Assembly (NCBI GenBank): GCA_934401725.1
Contig: CAKRSS010000051.1
Coordinates: 1 to 13,891 of the forward strand
DNA length: 13,891 bases
Source of the DNA: an uncultured Eubacteriales bacterium
GTDB lineage: Bacteria > Bacillota > Clostridia > Oscillospirales > CAG-272
Direction of reading: 5' to 3'
Numbering within the stretch: position 1 is the stretch's first letter; each line of letters starts with the position of its first letter. Below the pieces are notes generated by a model. It saw only the letters and a list, made by a program, of their open reading frames with translations. It was not told the DNA's origin and did not search any database. Positions 5,307-12,828 of this stretch are shown here, piece by piece. Made by a program: the position numbers and the translations under genes.

Positions 5307-7883
5307 TTATCTGACAAACAGCTCGGTTCCGTTGAAATCAAGCGTCAGCGTGGTATCGGGCTCGGGGTCGGAGCCGACGATGTACTGCGCAACAACCGTC
5401 TCCGCCTTGGACTGAATGAATCTCTTAAGCGGGCGTGCGCCGTAAACCGGGTCGAAACCGGAGTCTATGATATAGTTCTTCGCGGCATCCGTAACATCCA
5501 GCTTCAGACGCATATCGGCCAGACGACGGCGCAGGCCGTCGAACAGCAGATCGGCGATGGAGTTGATGTCCGTACGCGTCAGCGGCTTGTAGAAGACTAT
5601 CTCATCAATACGGTTAAGGAACTCGGGGCGGAAGCTACGGCGGAGCAGGTCGGTTACACCGGCCTTGGCGTCATCGCTTATCGTTCCCTCCGGCGTGATG
5701 CCGTCGAGAATGATATCCGAACCGAGGTTCGACGTCATAATGATAATTGTGTTCTTGAAATCTACCGTTCTGCCCTGGCTGTCGGTGATACGACCGTCAT
5801 CGAGAACCTGAAGCAGCAGGTTGAAGACATCCGGGTGCGCCTTCTCTATCTCGTCAAACAGTACCACCGAATAAGGACGACGGCGAACCGCCTCAGTAAG
5901 CTGACCGCCCTCATCGTAGCCGACGTATCCGGGAGGCGCTCCTATCAGTCTCGACACTGAGAACTTCTCCATATATTCGCTCATATCGATACGGATAATG
6001 TTCTTCTCGTCGTCAAACAGCGCCTCTGCGAGCGCCTTGGCGAGCTCGGTTTTACCGACGCCGGTCGGGCCCAAGAACATAAACGAGCCTATAGGACGGT
6101 TAGGATCCTGAATGCCGGCACGCGAACGCAGTATGGCATTGCTGACCGTCTGGACGGCCTCGTCCTGCCCTATCACACGGCGGTGAAGTATCTCGGGCAT
6201 GGACAGCAGTTTCTTACGCTCGCTCTCAAGCAGTTTGGACACGGGAATACCCGTCCAGCGCGCAACTATCTTTGCGATTTCCTCTTCGGTCACGCTGCTA
6301 CGGAGCAGCTTTGTCTCCTTGCCGCTCTTGGCATCTTCCTCCTCGAGCTGCTTGGTAAGCCCCGGCAGAACACCGTACTTAAGCTCTGCCGCGCGGCTGA
6401 GGTCGTATTCGTTCTGCGCCTTCTCGATGTCGGCGTTTGTCTGCTCGATTTTGCGGCGCAGCTCACTGACTTTATCAATGGACGACTTTTCGTTGTCCCA
6501 CTTAGCCTTCATTTCGTTAAAGGTCTCGCGCTTCTCCGAGAGCTCCTTCTGAATCTCAGCCAGATGCTCGATTGACAGCTTATCTGTCTCCTTTTTAAGC
6601 GCAGCCTCCTCAATTTCAAGCTGCATGATACGTCTTTGCAGCTCATCCATCTCGGCGGGCATTGAGTTCATTTCGGTCTTGATAAGCGCACACGCCTCGT
6701 CGACCAGGTCAATGGCCTTATCCGGCAGAAATCTGTCCGCAATGTAACGCGAGGACAGCGTCGCCGCGGCGATAAGCGCGTTATCGTGAATTTTCACACC
6801 ATGATAGACCTCGTAGCGCTCCTTGAGGCCACGGAGAATCGAAATCGTGTCCTCCACGCTCGGCTCATCCACCATCACAGGCTGGAAACGACGCTCAAGC
6901 GCGGCGTCCTTCTCGATATACAGACGGTACTCGTTCAACGTCGTAGCACCGATGCAGTGCAGCTCACCGCGCGCCAGCATAGGCTTGAGCAGGTTGCCTG
7001 CGTCCATCGAGCCCTCGGTCTTTCCCGCGCCGACGATGGTGTGCAGCTCATCGATAAACAGTATTATGCGGCCATCGCTCTTGCGTATGTCCTCAAGCAC
7101 CGCCTTCAAACGCTCCTCAAACTCGCCTCTGAACTTTGCGCCCGCGATAAGCGCGCCCATATCGAGCGAGAAAACGGTGCGATCCTTCAGGTTATCCGGC
7201 ACATCCCCTCGTACGATACGCTGGGCAAGTCCCTCGGCGATGGCGGTTTTGCCGACGCCGGGCTCACCGATAAGGCAAGGATTGTTTTTGGTCTTACGCG
7301 AAAGGATGCGTATCACATTACGTATCTCCTCATCACGACCAATGACCGGGTCGAGCTTTTGTGCACGTGCGCGTTCGACAAGGTCCGTACCGTACTTGGC
7401 AAGCGCGTTGTAGGTGTCCTCGGGGTTGTCGCCTGTGACACGGCGGTTGCCGCGGAACTCCTTGAGCGCCGCGAGCAGCTGATCCTTACTGATGCCTACA
7501 TCCGAGAACAACTGCTTGATGTCGCGGTCGGCGCACTCGACGATACCCATCAGAAGATGCTCAACCGACGTGTACTCGTCGCCCATGCGCGCGGCAATCT
7601 TTTCGGCCTCGTTCAGTGCCTTGTCAGCCGACTGCGAAATATAAACTCCGCCGTCGCCGCTGACCTTGGGATAGCGGCCAATGATCTCGTCAAGGCGTGC
7701 TATCATGTCCTCGGGCGAGCCGCCGCACTTCTTTATCAACTCACGGGCGATACCGCCCTCCTGACCTATCAATGCCGAAAGGAAGTGCGCCTGTTCAAGC
7801 TGACGGTTACCGTTCTCAGCGGCAATGCCCTGAGCACGGTTGACAGCCTCAATGCTTTTCTGTGTCAATTTTTGTGTGTTCAT
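5307..7883 (-). CDS. clpB: ATP-dependent disaggregase ClpB (Hsp104 family)
   Basis: Cytoplasmic AAA+ hexamer that, with DnaK, pulls polypeptides out of heat-induced aggregates. The 858 residues match the family's full length. Order: Clp N-domain (about 1-145); first AAA+ with Walker A GEPGVGKT (206-213), Walker B ILFIDE (274-279) and arginine fingers ERR (330-332); a coiled-coil middle domain of about 405-525, which marks ClpB rather than ClpC or ClpE; second AAA+ with GPTGVGKT (605-612), pore loop GYVGY (652-656) and VVLFDE (673-678). No IGF/L ClpP-docking loop was noticed. The start MNTQKLTQKS at 7883 has a GGGAGG site (about 7892-7897). A frame extension to 7961 has no ribosome binding site and adds residues foreign to the family. 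A perfect CIRCE upstream implies HrcA heat-shock control. Confidence 0.97.
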   Translation of the reverse strand: MNTQKLTQKSIEAVNRAQGIAAENGNRQLEQAHFLSALIGQEGGIARELIKKCGGSPEDMIARLDEIIGRYPKVSGDGGVYISQSADKALNEAEKIAARMGDEYTSVEHLLMGIVECADRDIKQLFSDVGISKDQLLAALKEFRGNRRVTGDNPEDTYNALAKYGTDLVERARAQKLDPVIGRDEEIRNVIRILSRKTKNNPCLIGEPGVGKTAIAEGLAQRIVRGDVPDNLKDRTVFSLDMGALIAGAKFRGEFEERLKAVLEDIRKSDGRIILFIDELHTIVGAGKTEGSMDAGNLLKPMLARGELHCIGATTLNEYRLYIEKDAALERRFQPVMVDEPSVEDTISILRGLKERYEVYHGVKIHDNALIAAATLSSRYIADRFLPDKAIDLVDEACALIKTEMNSMPAEMDELQRRIMQLEIEEAALKKETDKLSIEHLAEIQKELSEKRETFNEMKAKWDNEKSSIDKVSELRRKIEQTNADIEKAQNEYDLSRAAELKYGVLPGLTKQLEEEDAKSGKETKLLRSSVTEEEIAKIVARWTGIPVSKLLESERKKLLSMPEILHRRVIGQDEAVQTVSNAILRSRAGIQDPNRPIGSFMFLGPTGVGKTELAKALAEALFDDEKNIIRIDMSEYMEKFSVSRLIGAPPGYVGYDEGGQLTEAVRRRPYSVVLFDEIEKAHPDVFNLLLQVLDDGRITDSQGRTVDFKNTIIIMTSNLGSDIILDGITPEGTISDDAKAGVTDLLRRSFRPEFLNRIDEIVFYKPLTRTDINSIADLLFDGLRRRLADMRLKLDVTDAAKNYIIDSGFDPVYGARPLKRFIQSKAETVVAQYIVGSDPEPDTTLTLDFNGTELFVR

Positions 7884-7908
7884 ATATTTTGCCTCCCTGT
7901 TCTGCTTT

Positions 7909-7924
7909 CTGTCATTTCTGACAG
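7909..7924 (-). promoter_or_regulatory. Perfect hairpin in clpB leader
   Basis: Minus strand: CTGTCA, loop GAAA, TGACAG. The 6-bp stem with a stable GNRA-type tetraloop lies about 10 bases before the clpB ribosome binding site. Role unknown. Confidence 0.4.
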
Positions 7925-7937
7925 TACATATTGTACT
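7923..7937. repeat. Palindrome AGTACA-TAT-TGTACT upstream of clpB
   Basis: A perfect 6-3-6 inverted repeat next to the leader hairpin. It could be a protein operator or a second RNA stem. I recognise no known regulator's site. Confidence 0.4.
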
Positions 7938-7985
7938 CCGGCTTTGTGAACAAATATACATTATTTTGTGTCCAAATTGTAAACA

Positions 7986-8012
7986 TTAGCACTCTTCACG
8001 CATGAGTGCTAA
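7986..8012. promoter_or_regulatory. CIRCE element (HrcA operator) of clpB
   Basis: TTAGCACTC (7986-7994), 9-base spacer, GAGTGCTAA (8004-8012) is the exact CIRCE consensus with the canonical spacer length. CIRCE is bound by the HrcA repressor and normally controls groESL and dnaK operons. Here the only gene it can serve is clpB, about 100 bases downstream on the minus strand. I could not place the clpB promoter securely; TTTACA with TATATT at a 19-bp spacing just downstream of CIRCE is one weak candidate. Confidence 0.95.
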
Positions 8013-8027
8013 TAGCCTGATAAAATC

Positions 8028-8063
8028 AAAGGCACAGCAAACCGGTTTCGGCGCTGTGCCTTT
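8028..8063 (-). terminator. Terminator of the araC-like gene
   Basis: The 11-bp stem AAAGGCACAGC (8028-8038) / GCTGTGCCTTT (8053-8063) encloses a second small palindrome AAACCGGTTT. On the minus strand the stem runs into TTTGATTTTATC. It ends the AraC-family transcript just before the clpB control region and so insulates CIRCE. Confidence 0.8.
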
Positions 8064-8100
8064 GCATATATGTTGGCGTACTGGTGCGCAGTCTGCCAGA

Positions 8101-9012
8101 TTATTTTCTGCGCTTGTATTCCGACGGTAAGCATCCCATAATGCGGCGGAAGGCATTTATATAGGAAGAAACACTGCGGAAGCCGACCGCGTAGCAGGCC
8201 TGCGTGACGCTCTGCCCCTCGAGCAGCAGCTTGGCGCTCTCGGCCACGCGGCGCTGCATTAGGTACTCGGAAAGCGTTATATTGAAATACTGGCGGAACA
8301 GTCTCGAGGCGTGCTCGCGGCTGTAGAAGAAATATGAAGCAATCTCGCTGACGCCCTCGATGGAGCTGTAATATGTGTCAATGTACTTCTTGATACGCGC
8401 GACGTTCTCGGGCAGCTTGTCATTGTCGCCTGCCTGCTCTACGGAGATACCGCCAAGCAGCGCGAAGAACTGAATTATATAGCTGTACGCAAGCACTCTG
8501 CCCTCGGGCGACGCCATGAGCGCGGCGGACTCGGCCTCTTCGGCCAGCTTAAGCAACTTCTCGTAGAGCGCCTCGTCAGGCTGGAAAGCGCCATAGCCGC
8601 CGTTGGCCTCAAAGAAGGCCGGCAGCGGCAACTCCTGACCGCAGAAGCTGAAGAAATCGCGCTTGAAATAAAAAACAAAACGGCGATACTCGCTGTCGTC
8701 GACCAGGCGGGCGGTGTGCATGGTGTCGGGCAGGCTGGCGACTATCATCCCTGTGCGGGGCTTGAAAACATCGTTTTCACAGACATACTCGATCTTGCCG
8801 GATATGTAGAACACCACTTCGTAAAAGTCGTGGCTGTGAAAGCCCTCGTAGAATGTCTCGGCTGTGTATTCGTTATCACGGTGTGAAAAAACAAGGCTTT
8901 CGTTGATGGCAAAATCCTTCCAACCGTTTTTGCTGGTGTAAACGTATCCAGCCTCGGGGGTGCCGACTTCGTAGAGCTTCTGCTCGGTATGCTGTTTAAC
9001 GTAGTTTTTCAT
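8101..9012 (-). CDS. AraC-family transcriptional regulator with N-terminal cupin domain
   Basis: 303 residues from the ATG at 9012; an in-frame GTG at 9051 would give 316. Neither start has a convincing ribosome binding site. The predicted transcript begins near 9076 and allows both. An N-terminal AraC-type cupin (about 50-130) carries FHSHDFYEVVFYISG, the usual ligand-sensing barrel start. The C-terminal 100 residues hold two helix-turn-helix units: VSEIASYFFYSREHASRLF, then VTQACYAVGFRSVSSYINAF with the PSEY end. This layout is common in regulators of sugar use. It diverges from the FAD oxidoreductase gene from overlapping promoters, so that gene is the likely target and autoregulation is plausible. 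The ligand cannot be told. Confidence 0.9.
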   Translation of the reverse strand: MKNYVKQHTEQKLYEVGTPEAGYVYTSKNGWKDFAINESLVFSHRDNEYTAETFYEGFHSHDFYEVVFYISGKIEYVCENDVFKPRTGMIVASLPDTMHTARLVDDSEYRRFVFYFKRDFFSFCGQELPLPAFFEANGGYGAFQPDEALYEKLLKLAEEAESAALMASPEGRVLAYSYIIQFFALLGGISVEQAGDNDKLPENVARIKKYIDTYYSSIEGVSEIASYFFYSREHASRLFRQYFNITLSEYLMQRRVAESAKLLLEGQSVTQACYAVGFRSVSSYINAFRRIMGCLPSEYKRRK

Positions 9013-9052
9013 AATCACATCACATTTCCACAATATTTTGTCGTTATTCACG

Positions 9053-9081
9053 TTGATTTGTTACACCGTGAACACTATAAT
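9053..9081 (+). promoter_or_regulatory. Sigma-A promoter of the FAD oxidoreductase gene
   Basis: -35 TTGATT (9053-9058), 17-bp spacer, -10 TATAAT (9076-9081). Transcription would begin near 9088, inside the spacer of the opposing araC promoter. Confidence 0.7.
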
Positions 9082-9082
9082 T

Positions 9083-9110
9083 ATTATACACTGTTTTTTC
9101 GATTTGTCAA
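9083..9110 (-). promoter_or_regulatory. Sigma-A promoter of the araC-like gene
   Basis: Minus strand: consensus -35 TTGACA (9105-9110), 16-bp spacer, consensus -10 TATAAT (9083-9088). Its start site near 9076 falls on the -10 box of the plus-strand promoter. Confidence 0.78.
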
Positions 9111-9150
9111 CAGGCAAACAAAAAGAAAATAAGATTATGGAGAATTTTGT

Positions 9151-10968
9151 ATGAGACAAAGATTTGAAAAGGCCCATGAGGCCGATATTTGCGTAGTTGG
9201 CGGAGGACTTGCAGGCGTTTTGTGCGCAATTTCGGCCGCAAGACACGGCTCGAAGGTCGTTCTGATGCAGGACAGGCCCGTTCTCGGCGGAAACAGCTCC
9301 TCGGAGATACGGATGTGGGTGTCCGGAGCCGGCAGCCGCGTACGCAATCTTCAGGAGACCGGACTCATGGAAGAGATACTGCTCGACAACATGTATGGTA
9401 ACAAGGAAAGAAATTTTGCCCTCTGGGATGCCCTTCTTTACGGAAAAGTGATGGCGGAACCCAATATCACACTGCTTCTCAACTGCTCCGTCTGCGACGC
9501 TGACTGCGATGCGACGCACATAAATTCCGTAACCGGATTTCAGCTCACAACCTACACCTGGCACACCGTAAAGGCCAGGATTTTCGTCGACTGCTCGGGC
9601 GACAGCATACTTGCAGAGCTCACGGACGCCGAATATATGGTCGGGCGCGAGGCGAAATCGACGTTCGGCGAGGAATTCGGCCTTGACGTTGCCGACAACC
9701 ACACCATGGGCATGAGCCTCATGATTCAGGCTCACGAGACCGACCACAAGTGCGACTACGTCCCCCCCGTCTGGGCGTATACATATCACACAGACGAAGA
9801 AATGAACTTCAAACCGCACGAATGTCTTGATAAGATAAATACTAACTTCTATTGGATTGAGCTCGGCGGTATGCAGGACTCCATCCGCGACACCGAAACA
9901 ACGCGCGACGAGCTGCTCAAGATTGCCTTTGGCGTCTGGGATCACATCAAGAATCAGGGCGACCACGGTGCTGACAACTGGGAGCTTGACTTTGTCGGCT
10001 TCCTGCCAGGCAAGCGCGAGAGCCGCCGCTACGTCGGCGACTACATCCTCACTCAGGACGACGTCGAGTCGGGACGTCAGTTTCCCGACACGGTAGCATA
10101 CGGCGGCTGGCAGATAGACAACCACCTGCCCGGCGGCTTCTACATGACCGGACACGGCGAGGGACATCTCCAAAAGCGCCGCCTCACCGAGCCGTACGGC
10201 ATTCCGCTGCGCTCGCTCTACTCCAAGAACGTCGACAACCTCATGTTTGCCGGACGCAACATCAGCGCAAGCCACATTGCCTTCAGCACGACGCGCGTCA
10301 TGGCGACCTGCGGCGTCATCGGTCAGGCGGTCGGCACGGCAGCCGCGGATGCCGTGAAGCAGGGACTGCTGCCCCGCGAGGAGGCCGCACAGCGCATCGA
10401 CGTTGTCCAGGCGCAGCTGATGGAGGACGACTGCTTCCTGCCCGGCTTCTGTCGCGCCATCTCGCCGCTGACACTCAGCGCCAAGCTCAGCGCGGACTGG
10501 GGGGACGCCTCCGTTCTGCTCAACGGTATGGAGCGCAAAATCTGGGGCAATGACAACGGCTACTTCGGCATGTGTAACCGCGCCATAACCTACACCTTCC
10601 CCGAGAAGACACATATAAACTCCTTCCGTCTCATCGTCGACAGCGACCTTGACCGCGAGTTTACCGACGGCAACCCCGACGTGCTCAACATCTCGACCGT
10701 TCTCTACCGCCGCCGCGACTATAACTTCACCACCTTCGGCTTCCCGCGCTGCATGCTCAAGTCATTCCGCGTTGAAGCGCTGGATGACAACGGCGAATGG
10801 CGCACCGTCTACGAGACGGATTCCAACCATCAGCGCATGATCCGCGCCGATATCAACGTCGACACGACAGCTGTCCGCCTCATCCCGCTCGCCACATACT
10901 TCTCCGATTCTCTCTGGAACACGTACGGTAGCGCGCAGGCACATATTTTCGCATTTGAGGTCAGATAA
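9151..10968 (+). CDS. FAD-dependent oxidoreductase (FAD_oxidored family) with C-terminal discoidin-like domain
   Basis: 605 residues. The start is set by GGAG at 9139-9142. The N-terminus has a Rossmann FAD-binding fold: VVGGGLAG (15-22), the PVLGGNSSSEIRMW segment (43-56) typical of FAD_oxidored (PF12831) proteins, IFVDCSGDS (about 150), and a late SLYSKNVDNLMFAGRNISASH stretch with a closing TCGVIGQAVGTAAA helix. These proteins sit in carbohydrate gene clusters and reduce or oxidise sugars or related compounds; the substrate here is unknown. The last ~150 residues (about 450-605) read as an added beta-sandwich of F5/8 type C flavour (YTFPEKTHINSFRLIV, SFRVEALDDNGEWRTVYE, TAVRLIPL). No signal peptide is seen, so it is probably cytoplasmic. 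It is divergent from the AraC regulator. Confidence 0.88.
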   Translation: MRQRFEKAHEADICVVGGGLAGVLCAISAARHGSKVVLMQDRPVLGGNSSSEIRMWVSGAGSRVRNLQETGLMEEILLDNMYGNKERNFALWDALLYGKVMAEPNITLLLNCSVCDADCDATHINSVTGFQLTTYTWHTVKARIFVDCSGDSILAELTDAEYMVGREAKSTFGEEFGLDVADNHTMGMSLMIQAHETDHKCDYVPPVWAYTYHTDEEMNFKPHECLDKINTNFYWIELGGMQDSIRDTETTRDELLKIAFGVWDHIKNQGDHGADNWELDFVGFLPGKRESRRYVGDYILTQDDVESGRQFPDTVAYGGWQIDNHLPGGFYMTGHGEGHLQKRRLTEPYGIPLRSLYSKNVDNLMFAGRNISASHIAFSTTRVMATCGVIGQAVGTAAADAVKQGLLPREEAAQRIDVVQAQLMEDDCFLPGFCRAISPLTLSAKLSADWGDASVLLNGMERKIWGNDNGYFGMCNRAITYTFPEKTHINSFRLIVDSDLDREFTDGNPDVLNISTVLYRRRDYNFTTFGFPRCMLKSFRVEALDDNGEWRTVYETDSNHQRMIRADINVDTTAVRLIPLATYFSDSLWNTYGSAQAHIFAFEVR

Positions 10969-11029
10969 ACATAAAATCGGCGAGCGCCGGACATAATAGA
11001 GCTGTAATCTTTTTCAAAAGGAGAAAATT

Positions 11030-11485
11030 ATGCAGCTCACACAAAAAGAATCCGGACTTCTCAAGGATCTGAAGGATCAGGAGAAGTTGTGCGTCGACAA
11101 GTACACCAAGCACGCCGACGCGGCACACGACCCGCAGCTGAAGCAGCTGTTCACTCAGATTGCCGACGTTGAACGCTCGCATCTCAAGGCTATCACCTCG
11201 ATGGAATCGGGCACAGTCCCCTCCTCCGTCAGCGACGCTCCCGCGCCCCAGGGCGGCTTCACAGCCATTTACGGTGCCGGTGAGACCGACGAAAAGAAGG
11301 CCGACACATATCTCTGCACCGACCTTCTCGCCACCGAGAAGCACGCCTCCCACCTTTACGACACCTGCATATTTGAATTCTGCACCGAGGACGCGCGCGC
11401 CGCACTCAACACAATTCAAAAGCAGGAACAACTGCACGGCAAGCTGCTCTACGACTATATGAGCAAAAATTCGATGTACTGCTGA
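11030..11485 (+). CDS. CotF-family spore coat protein
   Basis: 151 residues. The start is set by AAGGAG at 11018-11023 region before ATG 11030. It has the ferritin-like helical pattern of the CotF family (PF07875): LTQKESGLLKDLKDQEKLCVDKYTKHA at the N-terminus, LKQLFTQIADVERSHL, then a Pro/Ser linker (about 60-85) and a second helical pair with DLLATEKHASHLYDTCIFEF and IQKQEQLHGKLLYDYM. Such proteins are found in or under the spore coat of Bacilli and Clostridia. It follows the oxidoreductase gene by 61 bp. No clear sigma-A promoter lies in the gap. A CATAATAGA at 10992 loosely resembles a mother-cell sigma -10, which I would not rely on. Confidence 0.88.
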   Translation: MQLTQKESGLLKDLKDQEKLCVDKYTKHADAAHDPQLKQLFTQIADVERSHLKAITSMESGTVPSSVSDAPAPQGGFTAIYGAGETDEKKADTYLCTDLLATEKHASHLYDTCIFEFCTEDARAALNTIQKQEQLHGKLLYDYMSKNSMYC

Positions 11486-11515
11486 GCGGCAGCCGTCGGA
11501 CAATAGCATAAAACC

Positions 11516-11557
11516 AATCAGGTGGTATTCGGCCAAGGCCGGGTACCGCCTGATTTA
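11516..11557 (+). terminator. Probable terminator after the CotF-like gene
   Basis: A 12-bp stem, AATCAGGTGGTA (11516-11527) with TACCGCCTGATT (11544-11555), has one G-U pair and contains a second perfect hairpin CGGCC-AA-GGCCG (11530-11541). The tail TTTATGT is only moderately U-rich, so termination may be incomplete. Confidence 0.65.
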
Positions 11558-11636
11558 TGTGTCTGCGCCACAGGACCGCGCCTGTAATTACTCTGACAGA
11601 ATTTCACCAATGGCCGGCATAGACCCGCGTTTGCAC

Positions 11637-11665
11637 TTGACAAAGCACGGACAATGTGATAGTAT
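11637..11665 (+). promoter_or_regulatory. Sigma-A promoter of the TSUP transporter gene
   Basis: -35 TTGACA (11637-11642), 17-bp spacer, -10 TAGTAT (11660-11665). Transcription near 11672 decides that translation must begin at 11703 and not at the upstream in-frame starts. Confidence 0.75.
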
Positions 11666-11702
11666 TAATTGTCTTAATAAATATGAAAGAATACGTGTTT
11701 CA

Positions 11703-12446
11703 ATGGACAATCAAATACTGCAATTCATCTTTTTGATACTAATAACGTTCGGTGCAAGCTTTATTCAACGCGTGACCGGATTCGGCTTCGGAATATTCGC
11801 CATGACATTTCTCCCCTACATCATGAGCGTCTACACCGAGGCGAACGTCCTCAGCTCAATGCTCGCTATGCTGCTGTCACTGGCGGTGACGGTGCGCATG
11901 CTGCGTGAGGTTAACTGGAAAAACATTATATTCCCGCTATTCGGCAGCGTCGTGCTGACCTACATAACCGTCAACTTCATGAAGGGACAGGCTGACACGC
12001 TGCTGCGCCTGCTGCTTGGCGGCGCGCTCATACTGCTGAGCATTTACTTTCTCGTGTTCTCGGGCAAGATACACATCCGCCCGACGTGGTACGGCGGACT
12101 GATCTCAGGATGTCTCTCCGGCATTCTCGGCGGGCTTTTTTCAATGGGCGGTCCGCCTGTCGTCGTCTATTACATGGAGTCCGAGCAGGACTCAAAACAC
12201 TACATGGCGACCATCCAGGCCTACTTCACGCTGTCAAACATCTACTCAATCGGCGTAAAGGTGTCCGCCGGGTTTGTGACGAAAAATGTGCTCATCTGCT
12301 TCGGCGTTGGGCTTGTCGGCATGATATCGGGACTTATTGTCGGTGGCTGTGTGTTTGACAAAATGGACGGTCCAAAAATCAAAAAAGCCGTCTATATAAT
12401 AATGGCTCTCAGCGGTGTAGCCAATATAATCACATCCCTTGTGTGA
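11703..12446 (+). CDS. Sulfite exporter TauE/SafE (TSUP) family membrane transporter
   Basis: 247-residue integral membrane protein with about seven to eight hydrophobic helices. The two TSUP half-signatures are present: FGASFIQRVTGFGFGIFAM at 16-34 and SGCLSGILGGLFSMGGPPVV at 135-154, the inverted-repeat motifs lining the substrate path. The family exports or imports small anions such as sulfite, sulfoacetate, thiosulfate or other organosulfur compounds; the substrate here cannot be predicted. The start MDNQILQFIF is chosen because the open frame upstream (to 11559) precedes the predicted transcription start and codes for polar, non-TSUP residues. The ribosome binding site is weak (GAAAG). 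It has its own promoter, so it is not obviously coupled to the coat gene. Confidence 0.88.
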   Translation: MDNQILQFIFLILITFGASFIQRVTGFGFGIFAMTFLPYIMSVYTEANVLSSMLAMLLSLAVTVRMLREVNWKNIIFPLFGSVVLTYITVNFMKGQADTLLRLLLGGALILLSIYFLVFSGKIHIRPTWYGGLISGCLSGILGGLFSMGGPPVVVYYMESEQDSKHYMATIQAYFTLSNIYSIGVKVSAGFVTKNVLICFGVGLVGMISGLIVGGCVFDKMDGPKIKKAVYIIMALSGVANIITSLV

Positions 12447-12485
12447 TTTTTCCAACGAATAAAATTGTTTTTTGTCGTACGGTTA

Positions 12486-12514
12486 TTGACTTGACGACCC
12501 AAACATAGTATAAT
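12486..12514 (+). promoter_or_regulatory. Sigma-A promoter of small membrane protein gene
   Basis: -35 TTGACT (12486-12491), 17-bp spacer, -10 TATAAT (12509-12514). A second TTGACG at 12491 is too close to the -10 box to be used. Confidence 0.75.
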
Positions 12515-12562
12515 AGTGCAAGGCGGTTTCCACCGTCAATAAACTTAATTTTGGAGCACACT

Positions 12563-12793
12563 ATGAAACAACTCATTCAGGCTATTGACGATCTGCCCTT
12601 GATCGTCAAAATTATCTTCTGTCTTCCCGCCGTCGATATTATCTGGACCATTTACCGTCTCTGCCGCAGCATCGACAAGCAGAACACGCTCGGTATCGTT
12701 CTCGCTATCGTGCTGTTCTTCTTCGCTCCGTTCGTTTGGCTGATCGACCTTATCTGCGTCATTCTCAACCACCAGATTTGGTGGCTTGACTGA
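12563..12793 (+). CDS. Small two-helix membrane protein, unknown function
   Basis: 76 residues; start at ATG 12563 with TTGGAG at 12551-12556 as the ribosome binding site. A TTG at 12551 in frame is part of that site, not a start. Two hydrophobic helices (about 12-32 and 43-67) flank a short basic loop, YRLCRSIDKQN, which predicts both ends outside or both inside with the loop on the cytoplasmic side. The C-terminus is aromatic (HQIWWLD). I recognise no domain. It has its own consensus promoter and is the last gene before the IS remnant. Confidence 0.75.
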   Translation: MKQLIQAIDDLPLIVKIIFCLPAVDIIWTIYRLCRSIDKQNTLGIVLAIVLFFFAPFVWLIDLICVILNHQIWWLD

Positions 12794-12797
12794 TTAA

Positions 12798-12827
12798 GGC
12801 TTCGCCGCGCAATTGCACCATCGGAAT
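12798..12827 (-). repeat. Short dispersed repeat, copy C
   Basis: On the minus strand it reads ATTCCGATG, GTGCA, ATTGCGCGG, then CGAAGCC. It matches copy B (5269-5298) at 25 of 30 positions. It is intergenic, just outside the putative IS end. Confidence 0.5.
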
Positions 12828-12828
12828 T

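Noticed and set aside
6786..7949. A 387-residue plus-strand reading frame opposite clpB
   Set aside because: It is antisense to highly conserved ClpB codons, including both sides of the first Walker motif, and shows no domain of its own.
9061..10614. A 517-residue minus-strand reading frame opposite the FAD oxidoreductase gene
   Set aside because: It has no recognisable domain, lacks a ribosome binding site and mirrors the codon pattern of the well-supported plus-strand gene; it also runs over the divergent promoter.
11559..11702. Upstream extension of the TSUP transporter frame to 11559
   Set aside because: It would begin before the predicted transcription start near 11672, overlap the terminator region, and add polar residues not found in the family.
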